Of a stretch of 55,603 nucleotides of DNA, positions 31,694 through 38,555 are shown piece by piece. Source of the stretch: a virus. Positions within the stretch are counted from its first letter, which is position 1, and each line of letters opens with the position of its first letter. The stretch is taken from IMG/VR virus record IMGVR_UViG_3300008110_000187, positions 1 through 55,603 of that record. The stretch is one strand, 5' to 3'. The notes beneath the pieces were generated by a model that was given only the letters and a program-made list of their open reading frames with translations, made no database searches and was not told the DNA's origin. Made by a program: the position numbers and the translations under genes.

Positions 31694-33691
31694 TTAAGGT
31701 TTAATATAAGAGATACGAATCTTATCAGTAGAAGTAGGAGTAAACAACATAGTAATGGTGAAGGGAGCTAAGCTTCCTACTGTGTAGTCATTACCTACAC
31801 CAGGTTCCATCAATACACCATTTAAGTAAACATGTTCAGTTCCTGCTACACAGTTACCTGTAAGAGTAAATACAGTTGCTACACCGTTAGGCAAAGGAGA
31901 AGGAGTTTCTCTTGTAGCAATGTTAGAGATATTGATAGTTCCTGAAGGAAGATCACCTGTGCTTAAAGTAGCACCTGTGGTAACTCTACCCTTAACATCA
32001 ACAGTAACCTTAGTATAAGTTCCAGCACTTACGCCAGAGTTAGCTAAAGTCAAAGCAATTGAAGTACTTCCTGAACCTGTAGCATCACCACTTACAGTGA
32101 TAGTTTGGTTAGCAGTAATGTAGTTAGGAGTCCAGTTTACCCACTTGTTAGTTCCACCACCTGTGTAACGAAGCAATTGACCATCAGCAGGAGTTGTAAT
32201 AGTTACATCACTCAAACCACTCAAAGCACTAATCAAGTTAATAGCTGTGTTGGTTACACCTGTTACACGACCTTTAGCATCTACTGTGAATACAGGAACC
32301 TGAGTAGCACTACCATAAGTACCTGAAGTTACACCTGAGTTAGCCAAAGTAACTGCAATACCTGTTGCACCACTACCTGTAACGTCGCCAGACAATGTAA
32401 TAGTTTGGTTACCTGTTAAGTAAGTGTTGGTATCAAGAGACCAAGTGTTAGCTGCGGTCTTCTTCAAGAAACCTGTAGTTCCCGAAAGAGTCGCAATTGC
32501 ACCTAAATCCGCATCATATGCTTGAACGTCTGTTCCAATAGCCAAACCTAATGTAGTACGAGCAGCACTAGCATCAGCAGAAGCAATAATACTACGACCA
32601 TAAGCAGTTAAACTAGTTACAGCAGCTGTATCTAATCCACTGAAGTAGATCATTGTATCAGGAGCTGTTACTGATCCAGCTAATGCAGTTAAAGTAGCAT
32701 CTAAAGGTTGCTTAGTGTTTAACTGAGTTTGGATAGCTGAACTAACACCTGTTAGGTAGCTTAATTCTGTAGAGGTAACTGCACTAACTCCTACCTTACC
32801 ACTACCATCAGAAACTAAAGCTCTGCTTGCAGTTAAGTTAGAAGTTACAATAGTAGAAGCACCACCTGTGATAGCTGCTTGTGCTCTAGCATCTAAGTAG
32901 TATAGGTTAGAACCTTCAGCAATATCAGAAGTAGTAGCTGAAGTAGCAGCAGTTGCTCTACCGTAAGTGTCTAAGGTAACTTTAGTAAATGTACCTGCAC
33001 TAACACCAGTAGTTGCTAAGTCGATGTTATCAGCGTTAACAACAATACGAGAAGAAGAAGCTGTACCTACGTCAAAAGTAAGACCTGTTTTAGTTAAACC
33101 TGCTCCTGCAGTATAATCGGCAGCTCCTGAGAACTGAGAGAACACTAAGGCAGTTGTACCAGGAGTAATAGGTCCAGGAGTACTTTGTACCCAACCTGTT
33201 GCTTGAAGAGTAGTTCCACTTTGTACAAAGTAGAAAGCGTTAACCAACTCAGTACCTGCATCAGAGTCTGAAGAACGAGACCATGCACCTGAAGCTACAT
33301 CATAAACACCGTTCTGAGAACCTGTACTTTGGTTTTTAACCAATACACGATCTCCTACAGAAAGAGAAACACCATCAATAGTCTGTGTTCCACTTAAAGT
33401 AATGTTTGCAGTTGTAGCTACTCTTACTGCAGTCTTCACGCTCAAACCTTGAGCAACTGAATCTACGTAAGCTTTGGTAGCTGCGTCAGAGTTAGAGGTA
33501 GGGGTTCCTACGTTAGTTACTTTGTTACCACCAAAAGACTGATCTGCTGTAAAGGCTACTGATCCATCCTTCTTGACAAAATTTGCTCCATCTGCAAGTT
33601 TCGAACTTGCAATGGCTGCGGATGCATCTATATCACTGTTTACAATGTTAAGTGCATCTAGTTGCGATTTTTTAATCCTAGTTACTGGCAT
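31694..33691 (-). CDS. Tail fibre protein with collagen-like/beta repeats
   Basis: 665 aa. The N-terminal region has the fibre motif NKVTNVGTPTSNSDAATKAY (about residues 56-75), followed by a beta domain (GDRVLVKNQSTGSQNGVYDV). Three repeats of the type TLANSGVSAGTYTKVTVD-x-KGRVT occur in the shaft. The C-terminal about 80 residues (HVYLNGVLMEPG, DKIRISYIKP) match the end of the next fibre gene, so the two share a tip domain. Its leader on the coding strand is AAACTAAATAAATAACTAAA. The function is probably host adsorption. Confidence 0.8.
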   Translation of the reverse strand: MPVTRIKKSQLDALNIVNSDIDASAAIASSKLADGANFVKKDGSVAFTADQSFGGNKVTNVGTPTSNSDAATKAYVDSVAQGLSVKTAVRVATTANITLSGTQTIDGVSLSVGDRVLVKNQSTGSQNGVYDVASGAWSRSSDSDAGTELVNAFYFVQSGTTLQATGWVQSTPGPITPGTTALVFSQFSGAADYTAGAGLTKTGLTFDVGTASSSRIVVNADNIDLATTGVSAGTFTKVTLDTYGRATAATSATTSDIAEGSNLYYLDARAQAAITGGASTIVTSNLTASRALVSDGSGKVGVSAVTSTELSYLTGVSSAIQTQLNTKQPLDATLTALAGSVTAPDTMIYFSGLDTAAVTSLTAYGRSIIASADASAARTTLGLAIGTDVQAYDADLGAIATLSGTTGFLKKTAANTWSLDTNTYLTGNQTITLSGDVTGSGATGIAVTLANSGVTSGTYGSATQVPVFTVDAKGRVTGVTNTAINLISALSGLSDVTITTPADGQLLRYTGGGTNKWVNWTPNYITANQTITVSGDATGSGSTSIALTLANSGVSAGTYTKVTVDVKGRVTTGATLSTGDLPSGTINISNIATRETPSPLPNGVATVFTLTGNCVAGTEHVYLNGVLMEPGVGNDYTVGSLAPFTITMLFTPTSTDKIRISYIKP

Positions 33692-33713
33692 GTTATTTAG
33701 TTATTTATTTAGT

Positions 33714-34400
33714 TTATATAATTTGGTATTCTACAATTAATTGATCTGATGATACAGGAGCGTAAACTAAACTTATTTGGCTTACTCCTGCTTCTACATA
33801 ATCATACCCAACACCTCTAGTAAGTCTTTGTCCGTTTAAGAACACTCTAGTAGTACCTGTAACGAAGTTAGAACTAGTGTTAAAGTTAGTATTGCTTCCG
33901 TTTTTTGCTCCTGATAGATTGTAATCGTAATCTATTTTAAAAGCATTGAAAGCAGGACTCCAACTTTCCCATTGTCCAGTAGCTGAATTAAACCTAAGCA
34001 ACTGTCCATCTACAGGTGTAGGAGTAGTTACATCGTTTAAAGCATTCAAAGTAGTAGGGGGAGTAAATCCTAAGGCTGTTGTTACATCCGTAGAATTTAA
34101 GGTTACTACTCCTGTCCTCGTATTAAAAGAACTTACACCACTAGATCCTCCGCTTACTATCTTCCAAGTATTATCGTCTGCTAAGAACCTTGTACCTGCG
34201 CCTGTAGCACCTGTACCTAGTCTATTGACGTTAATAGTTCCTAAAGTAATGTACCCTGCATCAAATAAACGATAAGCAATAGGTCCAGTACCACTTACAG
34301 GCGTAGCAAAGATGTAGCCTGAAGGCATCTGGACTATCCCTCCTACAGCACTACCTGCATAAGATTGTAATTCGGCTAAGGTTAGGGGGTTATTAGGCAT
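33714..34400 (-). CDS. Tail fibre-like protein, first gene of a leftward fibre unit
   Basis: 228 aa. The shaft motif FNTRTGVVTLNSTDVTTALG is shared with the 261-aa fibre two genes on, and the C-terminal tip (TRVFLNGQRLTRGVGYDYVE, QLIVEYQII) with the 665-aa fibre. The N-terminus (MPNNPLTLAELQSYAGSAVG) is unlike either. A TATATTTG box lies 44 nt upstream, beyond which is a terminator, so this and the two following genes form a separate transcription unit. It is probably a virion fibre subunit or adaptor. Confidence 0.75.
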   Translation of the reverse strand: MPNNPLTLAELQSYAGSAVGGIVQMPSGYIFATPVSGTGPIAYRLFDAGYITLGTINVNRLGTGATGAGTRFLADDNTWKIVSGGSSGVSSFNTRTGVVTLNSTDVTTALGFTPPTTLNALNDVTTPTPVDGQLLRFNSATGQWESWSPAFNAFKIDYDYNLSGAKNGSNTNFNTSSNFVTGTTRVFLNGQRLTRGVGYDYVEAGVSQISLVYAPVSSDQLIVEYQII

Positions 34401-34444
34401 TACAGAATGGGAGGTACAGTATACTGCACACTAATTGTCTAATA

Positions 34445-34452
34445 CAAATATA
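34445..34452 (-). promoter_or_regulatory. Bacteroidota -7 promoter box for the leftward fibre genes
   Basis: CAAATATA on the plus strand reads TATATTTG on the minus strand. It lies between the terminator of the replication module and the 228-aa fibre gene. No TTG is found 19 nt upstream. Confidence 0.55.
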
Positions 34453-34460
34453 ATAGATTA

Positions 34461-34496
34461 AAAAAATAAAGAAAGGGGAACTTTTGATTCCCCTTT
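34461..34496 (-). terminator. Rho-independent terminator closing the replication module
   Basis: Perfect 9-bp arms AAAGGGGAA (34472-34480) and TTCCCCTTT (34488-34496) around a 7-nt loop. Read leftward, the stem is followed by a T-rich run (34461-34471). Confidence 0.85.
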
Positions 34497-34511
34497 ACTT
34501 TGGTTGGTTGG

Positions 34512-34574
34512 TAAACTAAATAAACTAAAATAACTAAATAAACTAAATAACTAAAAACTAAAACTAAATAAACT
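34512..34574. repeat. AT-rich low-complexity repeat (AAACTAAATA)
   Basis: About six imperfect tandem copies of AACTAAATA/AACTAAAA fill the gap between the 107-aa gene and the terminator; a TGGTTGGTTGG triplet precedes them. The unit resembles the A-rich leaders in front of many genes here. No ORF. Confidence 0.7.
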
Positions 34575-34580
34575 GGTATC

Positions 34581-34904
34581 TTATATCGCTTGTGGTCCTC
34601 CTGTAGCAGCTAAGAAAGCAAGAACTTCTTCTTTTACTTTCAGCTCTACTACGATTGGCTCACTTGTGATTTCAAATTTAGTGATTTTTACTGGAACTTT
34701 TTGCTTAGTTGCAGGATCAATCTTGTACTGATAGTCTACAGGGTTAAGCTTATCTGCGTTACCTTCTAAGACAACAGCTAAGCCATTATCTGTAGGGTAG
34801 GTCATAAGAACCTTGTTGATGTTAAAAGAGTAACCCTTCTTTACGATGAGTTCCATTTCTTCACCGTTTTCAATTTTTTCTTTTTCTGTGTAGTAGAATA
34901 ACAT
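34581..34904 (-). CDS. Conserved phage protein, unknown function
   Basis: 107 aa, soluble, beta-rich, with Lys and Glu balanced. It contains GYSFNINKVLMTYPTDNGLA and VVELKVKEEVLAFLA. It starts 23 nt after the GroES-like gene and is the last gene of the leftward replication module before the terminator. The last gene of a long early operon next to a co-chaperonin could be a structural assembly factor or a host-takeover protein; nothing in the sequence decides this. Confidence 0.6.
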   Translation of the reverse strand: MLFYYTEKEKIENGEEMELIVKKGYSFNINKVLMTYPTDNGLAVVLEGNADKLNPVDYQYKIDPATKQKVPVKITKFEITSEPIVVELKVKEEVLAFLAATGGPQAI

Positions 34905-34927
34905 ATCTTTCTTTTTAATTAGTTAAA

Positions 34928-35209
34928 TTACCAAACAATAGCAATGTCGCTGTCTCTTACCATGATCTTTTCTTCTCCCTCTACTTCAACTAACTCTGCT
35001 GATTGAAGGTACATCAAATTTACATAGACGAAGTCTCCTACTTTTACGCTGGTTACTTCTTCTCCGAGTGCGTATACTTCTAAACGCTTAAGGTTAGCTA
35101 ACTCTTTCATGTTCAACTCTTCTTCCATCTCTGGTGTAAGTTGGATGAGTCTTTCTTCTCTTCTAGGACGATTGAGTAATACTCTGTGTCCTTTTACTGT
35201 GATTGCCAT
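34928..35209 (-). CDS. GroES-like co-chaperonin
   Basis: 93 aa, the usual length of a Cpn10 subunit (about 95). It has a beta-barrel pattern with the family's GHRVLLNRP start, VYALGEEVTSVKVGDFVYVN in the middle and a MVRDSDIAIVW end. Phage co-chaperonins such as T4 gp31 replace host GroES to fold capsid or other large proteins. With proteins of 1600-3100 residues encoded nearby, a need for adapted chaperonin help is plausible. The mobile-loop region (about 18-33, REERLIQLTPEMEEELN) is longer in charged residues than in bacterial GroES. Its position next to the deaminase gene gives no further hint. Confidence 0.75.
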   Translation of the reverse strand: MAITVKGHRVLLNRPRREERLIQLTPEMEEELNMKELANLKRLEVYALGEEVTSVKVGDFVYVNLMYLQSAELVEVEGEEKIMVRDSDIAIVW

Positions 35210-35215
35210 ATTGTT

Positions 35216-35656
35216 TTAATTTGTTTTTGCTTTTACTACATCTAGACCTGCTGCTATCAATAGTTCTAATCCTGTTCTATCTCTATAGTCTTCGATATAT
35301 ACAAATGTAGTGATTCCACTTTGAATAATCAACTTAGCACAATGCACACAGCATGCATGAGTACAGTACATAACTGCTCCTTCTGTACTGATAGGACTCT
35401 TGCATGCTTTAGTAATTGCATTGGATTCTGAGTGGAGTACGTATTCAAAGGTTGTATCATTCTCTTCACATACATTTGGAAACCCTGAAGGAGTTCCATT
35501 ATACCCAAAAGAGATAATGTTTCCGTTCTTTACGATTAAAGATCCTACCTGTAATCTCTCACAGTAAGATTCTTGAGCAATTCTTAGAGCTAAATCTAAG
35601 TAAAGTTCAGACTTATCGTTCTTAGGCATGCTGTATATGATAGGTATTTTATACAT
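35216..35656 (-). CDS. dCMP/cytidine deaminase-family enzyme
   Basis: 146 aa. Zinc-site motifs are complete: HSESNAI (His75, Glu77) and CCVHC (Cys103, Cys106). The motif YNGTPSGFP (about 52-60) is typical of dCMP deaminases. It would convert dCMP to dUMP, the substrate of the thymidylate synthase encoded at 53615-54637, and so feed dTTP synthesis. The ATG at 35656 shares its A with the TAA of the upstream gene (TAATG), which supports this start over the internal Met10. Confidence 0.9.
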   Translation of the reverse strand: MYKIPIIYSMPKNDKSELYLDLALRIAQESYCERLQVGSLIVKNGNIISFGYNGTPSGFPNVCEENDTTFEYVLHSESNAITKACKSPISTEGAVMYCTHACCVHCAKLIIQSGITTFVYIEDYRDRTGLELLIAAGLDVVKAKTN

Positions 35657-36117
35657 TATCTTAAACTTAGTTCAAATCTAAAGATTTCTTTTGGAATATC
35701 TACAACTACATCTTTAAAATTTATATCACGATGTAAAAGGGATTTATAATCTTTGGACATGTCATTAAACCTACCTTGCTTAAACAATTCAATGTCTCTA
35801 TGATATAAAGAACTAGGTCTAAAGACGTACATAATCATGTCATCTATCTCATAATAGTCATAGAAAGAGTCAAAACCTGTAATCTTACCTTCGAACAATT
35901 TAAAAGCATCTTTGTCTGTAGGCTTAAACAGAAAAAACAAACAGTTATTGTACTTACTTTTATACCCATAGTCATCTACGTAAACATTAACTAACCCAAA
36001 GTTAGCAAGTAGACGAGCAGCATTAGCCCCTGATGTAAATATCATGGGGCTAAGAAACTTGGTGGTATTGTTTGTAGTATCTGAGTACACTGTTTTACAC
36101 AATTCTAAGTCCGTCAT
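35656..36117 (-). CDS. Hypothetical phage protein
   Basis: 153 aa from Met at 36117 (MTDLELCKTVYS); the frame is open a further 11 codons to an ATG at 36150. The later start is chosen because it gives a smaller overlap (23 nt) with the nuclease gene and a more natural N-terminus. The protein is aromatic-rich (DSFYDYYEIDDMIMYVF) with no membrane segment. It has TAATG coupling to the deaminase gene. It could be a regulator or a host inhibitor; no motif is recognised. Confidence 0.55.
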   Translation of the reverse strand: MTDLELCKTVYSDTTNNTTKFLSPMIFTSGANAARLLANFGLVNVYVDDYGYKSKYNNCLFFLFKPTDKDAFKLFEGKITGFDSFYDYYEIDDMIMYVFRPSSLYHRDIELFKQGRFNDMSKDYKSLLHRDINFKDVVVDIPKEIFRFELSLR

Positions 36118-37063
36118 TCCAGTAGTCCTCCATTGTATATGCCCACACATCGTTTTCTGAGTGCCATTTTAAGCGTTGAATTGCTTGGTGGAACCCTTCA
36201 TACTCTTTACCTAAGTAAGTGCCTCCCATCTTTCCTAAATTCATTAGGTTGTCTGACATCTCATAGATCAAAGGACTACCTGGATACTTCTGACTCTCTA
36301 CAATAAATCTAAAGTTATGTATAGTCAAGTTCTCTCCGTAGATACTTAGGTCTGTTTGTTTAAGAGCTTCTGTGTAGAAGGCTGCTTGGAAATCATACCT
36401 GTGCTTAAGCAACATCTCTATCCAGTAGTTTAAAGAAGTTGTAGTTGTCTTAAGGTCAATAGGATATAGGATGTTGTTCACTGTGTCAACTACCACTAAA
36501 TCCAAAAGACCCTTACAAGCAACTCCTTCGTATTCAAACTGAAGAGACTGTTGGGTAAATACTTTAAACTGTGAATTTCCTACTACATACTTAGAAGTAA
36601 AGGGACTCATCTTAAGAGTGTTTGCTACGTTCTGAATGGTTGCATACTGAATAGGACTTACTACTTTCTTTCCTTCTCCTGCAATCAAATCATCGTAATA
36701 GGCTTTACCTTCTTTCTCGAATCTTTCTCTCACCTTAGCAAGAGTATCACGCTTAAATCCTGCTAATTCGTAGGCTATGTTTTCTGCCATAGTATCATTA
36801 CGATTAGCAAATAGATGCCATACAAAGTCTCCCATCTGTCCTGTAGGTCTTTCTACAGTACTAAAATAGAATTGCTCCATAAATACATCTTCTCCTTGAG
36901 TTAATAATAAATCTACTCCATCACCTATAACTGTTACTTCTGCTGGTTCATCCATGTCAGAATTAGGATCGTAGTTAATATAAAGGTTAGGGTGTAAAAG
37001 TATTTTCTTTAGCCTACTCTGGCTTTGTGCTGTGTTGGATAAATAATCCTCGTCTAAAATCAT
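36095..37063 (-). CDS. PD-(D/E)XK exonuclease (RecE/Cas4-like)
   Basis: 322 aa. The catalytic core is visible: GLLDLVVVD (Asp188) and, 15 residues on, PIDLKTT (Asp203, Lys205), then a helix with YDFQAAFYTEAL, the QxxxY signature of the RecB/Cas4-like branch. The family degrades DNA ends to give single strands for recombination. It sits in the operon with NinB-like, NinG and AAA_24 ATPase genes, so a role in phage recombination or replication is likely. Start and stop overlap the upstream gene by ATGA (37060-37063). Confidence 0.8.
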   Translation of the reverse strand: MILDEDYLSNTAQSQSRLKKILLHPNLYINYDPNSDMDEPAEVTVIGDGVDLLLTQGEDVFMEQFYFSTVERPTGQMGDFVWHLFANRNDTMAENIAYELAGFKRDTLAKVRERFEKEGKAYYDDLIAGEGKKVVSPIQYATIQNVANTLKMSPFTSKYVVGNSQFKVFTQQSLQFEYEGVACKGLLDLVVVDTVNNILYPIDLKTTTTSLNYWIEMLLKHRYDFQAAFYTEALKQTDLSIYGENLTIHNFRFIVESQKYPGSPLIYEMSDNLMNLGKMGGTYLGKEYEGFHQAIQRLKWHSENDVWAYTMEDYWNDGLRIV

Positions 37064-37236
37064 TGCTTCGTAAATTTAATAGTTAGTGTAAACCATAAGA
37101 ACCCTAAATGAATACTAAACCTCTCTCTAGAGTTAGTGCGACTAAAAGTTAATATGGGTAAAGGATAGAAGAACCAATAAGGATAATTCCTTTGGCCTTT
37201 GGTTAGTTTGGAAAAGTTACTTACTTGGATCTTCAT
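37060..37236 (-). CDS. Small basic phage protein
   Basis: 58 aa from the Met at 37236. Basic and aromatic (YPYWFFYPLP, GFLWFTLTIKF). Two hydrophobic beta-like stretches could associate with membranes but are short. It is coupled on both sides: a 20-nt overlap with the MazG-like gene upstream and ATGA overlap with the nuclease downstream. Function unknown. Confidence 0.5.
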   Translation of the reverse strand: MKIQVSNFSKLTKGQRNYPYWFFYPLPILTFSRTNSRERFSIHLGFLWFTLTIKFTKQ

Positions 37237-37576
37237 GTCTTCTATCATCATAGTGAGACTTCTCTCTCATTATGTACGAGAGAAACATAGCGTTACACAT
37301 TACATGTCCTAGGTGATCTATTCCTGATTCAGGGTCTTTGTCTTCTCCTGAAAGAAAAGCAAACATATGCCTAAGCAAACTCTCGCTTACTTCAGTTACA
37401 GGCATACCCTTACACCAATTCCATTTTTCATATTTCTCTGCGCCAAAAGAAAGGACATCAACCATAGGCTCTAAAGACTTAAAGTCTACTAAAGCCCACT
37501 GTTTCTTTCCTTTGTTGTAGCGTAGTGCTTGACTACCCTCATTATAGTCTTCCATAGCAGGAAAATCGTTAGCCAT
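37217..37576 (-). CDS. DUF5664 dATP/dGTP diphosphohydrolase-like (MazG-type all-alpha NTP pyrophosphatase)
   Basis: 119 aa. It has the GSQALRYNKGKKQWALV start and GAEKYEKWNW followed by DPESGIDHLGHVMCNAMF, a pattern of the all-alpha NTP pyrophosphatase superfamily found in phages. Acidic residues in the last motif would bind Mg. Such enzymes hydrolyse dATP/dGTP-type nucleotides and adjust the dNTP pool, or remove specific dNTPs during phage replication. No purZ or datZ gene is seen in the window, so a link to 2-aminoadenine DNA is not supported. It is followed by a small gene that overlaps it by 20 nt. Confidence 0.65.
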   Translation of the reverse strand: MANDFPAMEDYNEGSQALRYNKGKKQWALVDFKSLEPMVDVLSFGAEKYEKWNWCKGMPVTEVSESLLRHMFAFLSGEDKDPESGIDHLGHVMCNAMFLSYIMREKSHYDDRRHEDPSK

Positions 37577-37579
37577 AGT

Positions 37580-37852
37580 TTAACGTTTTAAAGCACCTGT
37601 AGTAGTTTTAGAAATAGGATAAGCAGGAACTACTGTAAGAATAACTCTTCCAAATTTCATAGGAAGAACATTAGTTACAATAGACATTACTTCATTACAG
37701 TTTACTATAGTTCCTAATTGGATAGTTTGACTGTACTCATCTCCATAATAGGTGACCATGTTTTCTCCATAAGCGTAGGAGTGTGCGACATCAGGGGAGC
37801 CAACAGCTTCCACTTTGTCTGATTCTGTGCGGGGTTCTATAATATATAACAT
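37580..37852 (-). CDS. Hypothetical phage protein
   Basis: 90 aa, beta-rich with a Val/Ile-rich second half (IVTNVLPMKFGRVILTVVP). No catalytic motif, signal or membrane segment. It lies 5 nt after the NinB-like gene and 3 nt before the MazG-like gene in a tightly packed operon, so it is probably translated. Function not recognised. Confidence 0.55.
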   Translation of the reverse strand: MLYIIEPRTESDKVEAVGSPDVAHSYAYGENMVTYYGDEYSQTIQLGTIVNCNEVMSIVTNVLPMKFGRVILTVVPAYPISKTTTGALKR

Positions 37853-37857
37853 AATTT

Positions 37858-38295
37858 TTAGTCTAGTTCTGGTACTTCCACTCCCAGGATTTCTCTTGCA
37901 AATAAAATCACATCTTGTATAAACTTATGTACTTCGTCTTTCTTACCATTAGATAAAGAGAGAGGAGTTTTAATAAACTGTCCTTGAAACATAGTCTCTT
38001 CATAGAAATACTTGTCTTTAAGGAATGTTACTACGTCCTCTTTGCTGTATACTTCGCCTGTAAGCGACTCAAAGCCTGCTTTTACTATAGGTACTAGGGT
38101 ACTATAGAAATAAGCTAACTGAGGGTTTGTTTTCTTAGAATCTATTCTAGTAATACAAACTTCTACATCTATACTCGGATCTTGTTTCATAAGTTCTTTA
38201 AAGTATGATTGCATTAACTCTTTATCTCCCTTAAGATAAACGTTACCATCTATGTTAAGGGAGAGAGTTGCAGGTATGTAAACTCTATTTATCAT
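37858..38295 (-). CDS. NinB-like recombination protein candidate
   Basis: 145 aa. The pattern TNPQLAYFYSTLVPIVKAGF, then a helix pair, then KKDEVHKFIQDVILFAREIL and a VPELD end resembles phage NinB/Orf-type single-strand-binding recombination mediators. Those commonly have QN-x-x-Y-W-G near the middle and end in a similar VPEPG. The match is at pattern level only. The presence of NinG-like and exonuclease genes in the same operon supports a recombination role. It overlaps the preceding gene by 11 nt. Confidence 0.45.
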   Translation of the reverse strand: MINRVYIPATLSLNIDGNVYLKGDKELMQSYFKELMKQDPSIDVEVCITRIDSKKTNPQLAYFYSTLVPIVKAGFESLTGEVYSKEDVVTFLKDKYFYEETMFQGQFIKTPLSLSNGKKDEVHKFIQDVILFAREILGVEVPELD

Positions 38296-38554
38296 TAGTT
38301 CTCTTTTCTATTTCTTCCAACTTTTCCAAAAGCAAAAATGCTAACTCTTCGTCTTCTTCTATCTGGTTACTTGCGTTTCTCTTCTGCAAATATCCGTCTA
38401 AAATTTTAATAAAGTAAGCATTTTTTGCTTTTGCTTCGTTAATTGCTTTCCGTAAATCGTCATTAACAAACTCACGGATAAACTGATACTGTGTGTTAAC
38501 TGCTCTAGCAAGAAGATATGTTCTTCTTACTTCTTTTATCTGTTCCTCTGTCAT
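38285..38554 (-). CDS. Small helical phage protein
   Basis: 89 aa from the ATG at 38554, which follows the polA stop with one base between; the longer frame to 38629 would overlap polA by 74 nt and is less likely. It is almost wholly helical and charged, with an acidic end (IEEDEELAFLLLEKLEEIEK). It ends with TAG, one of two TAG stops in this module. It may be a polymerase-associated or regulatory factor; no motif is seen. Confidence 0.6.
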   Translation of the reverse strand: MTEEQIKEVRRTYLLARAVNTQYQFIREFVNDDLRKAINEAKAKNAYFIKILDGYLQKRNASNQIEEDEELAFLLLEKLEEIEKRTNDK

Positions 38555-38555
38555 G

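Noticed and set aside
30889-34400. Diversity-generating retroelement acting on the fibres
   Set aside because: No reverse transcriptase or template/variable repeat pair is visible.
37217-37576. Evidence for a 2-aminoadenine (Z) genome
   Set aside because: A MazG-like pyrophosphatase alone is not enough; purZ and datZ are not in the window.
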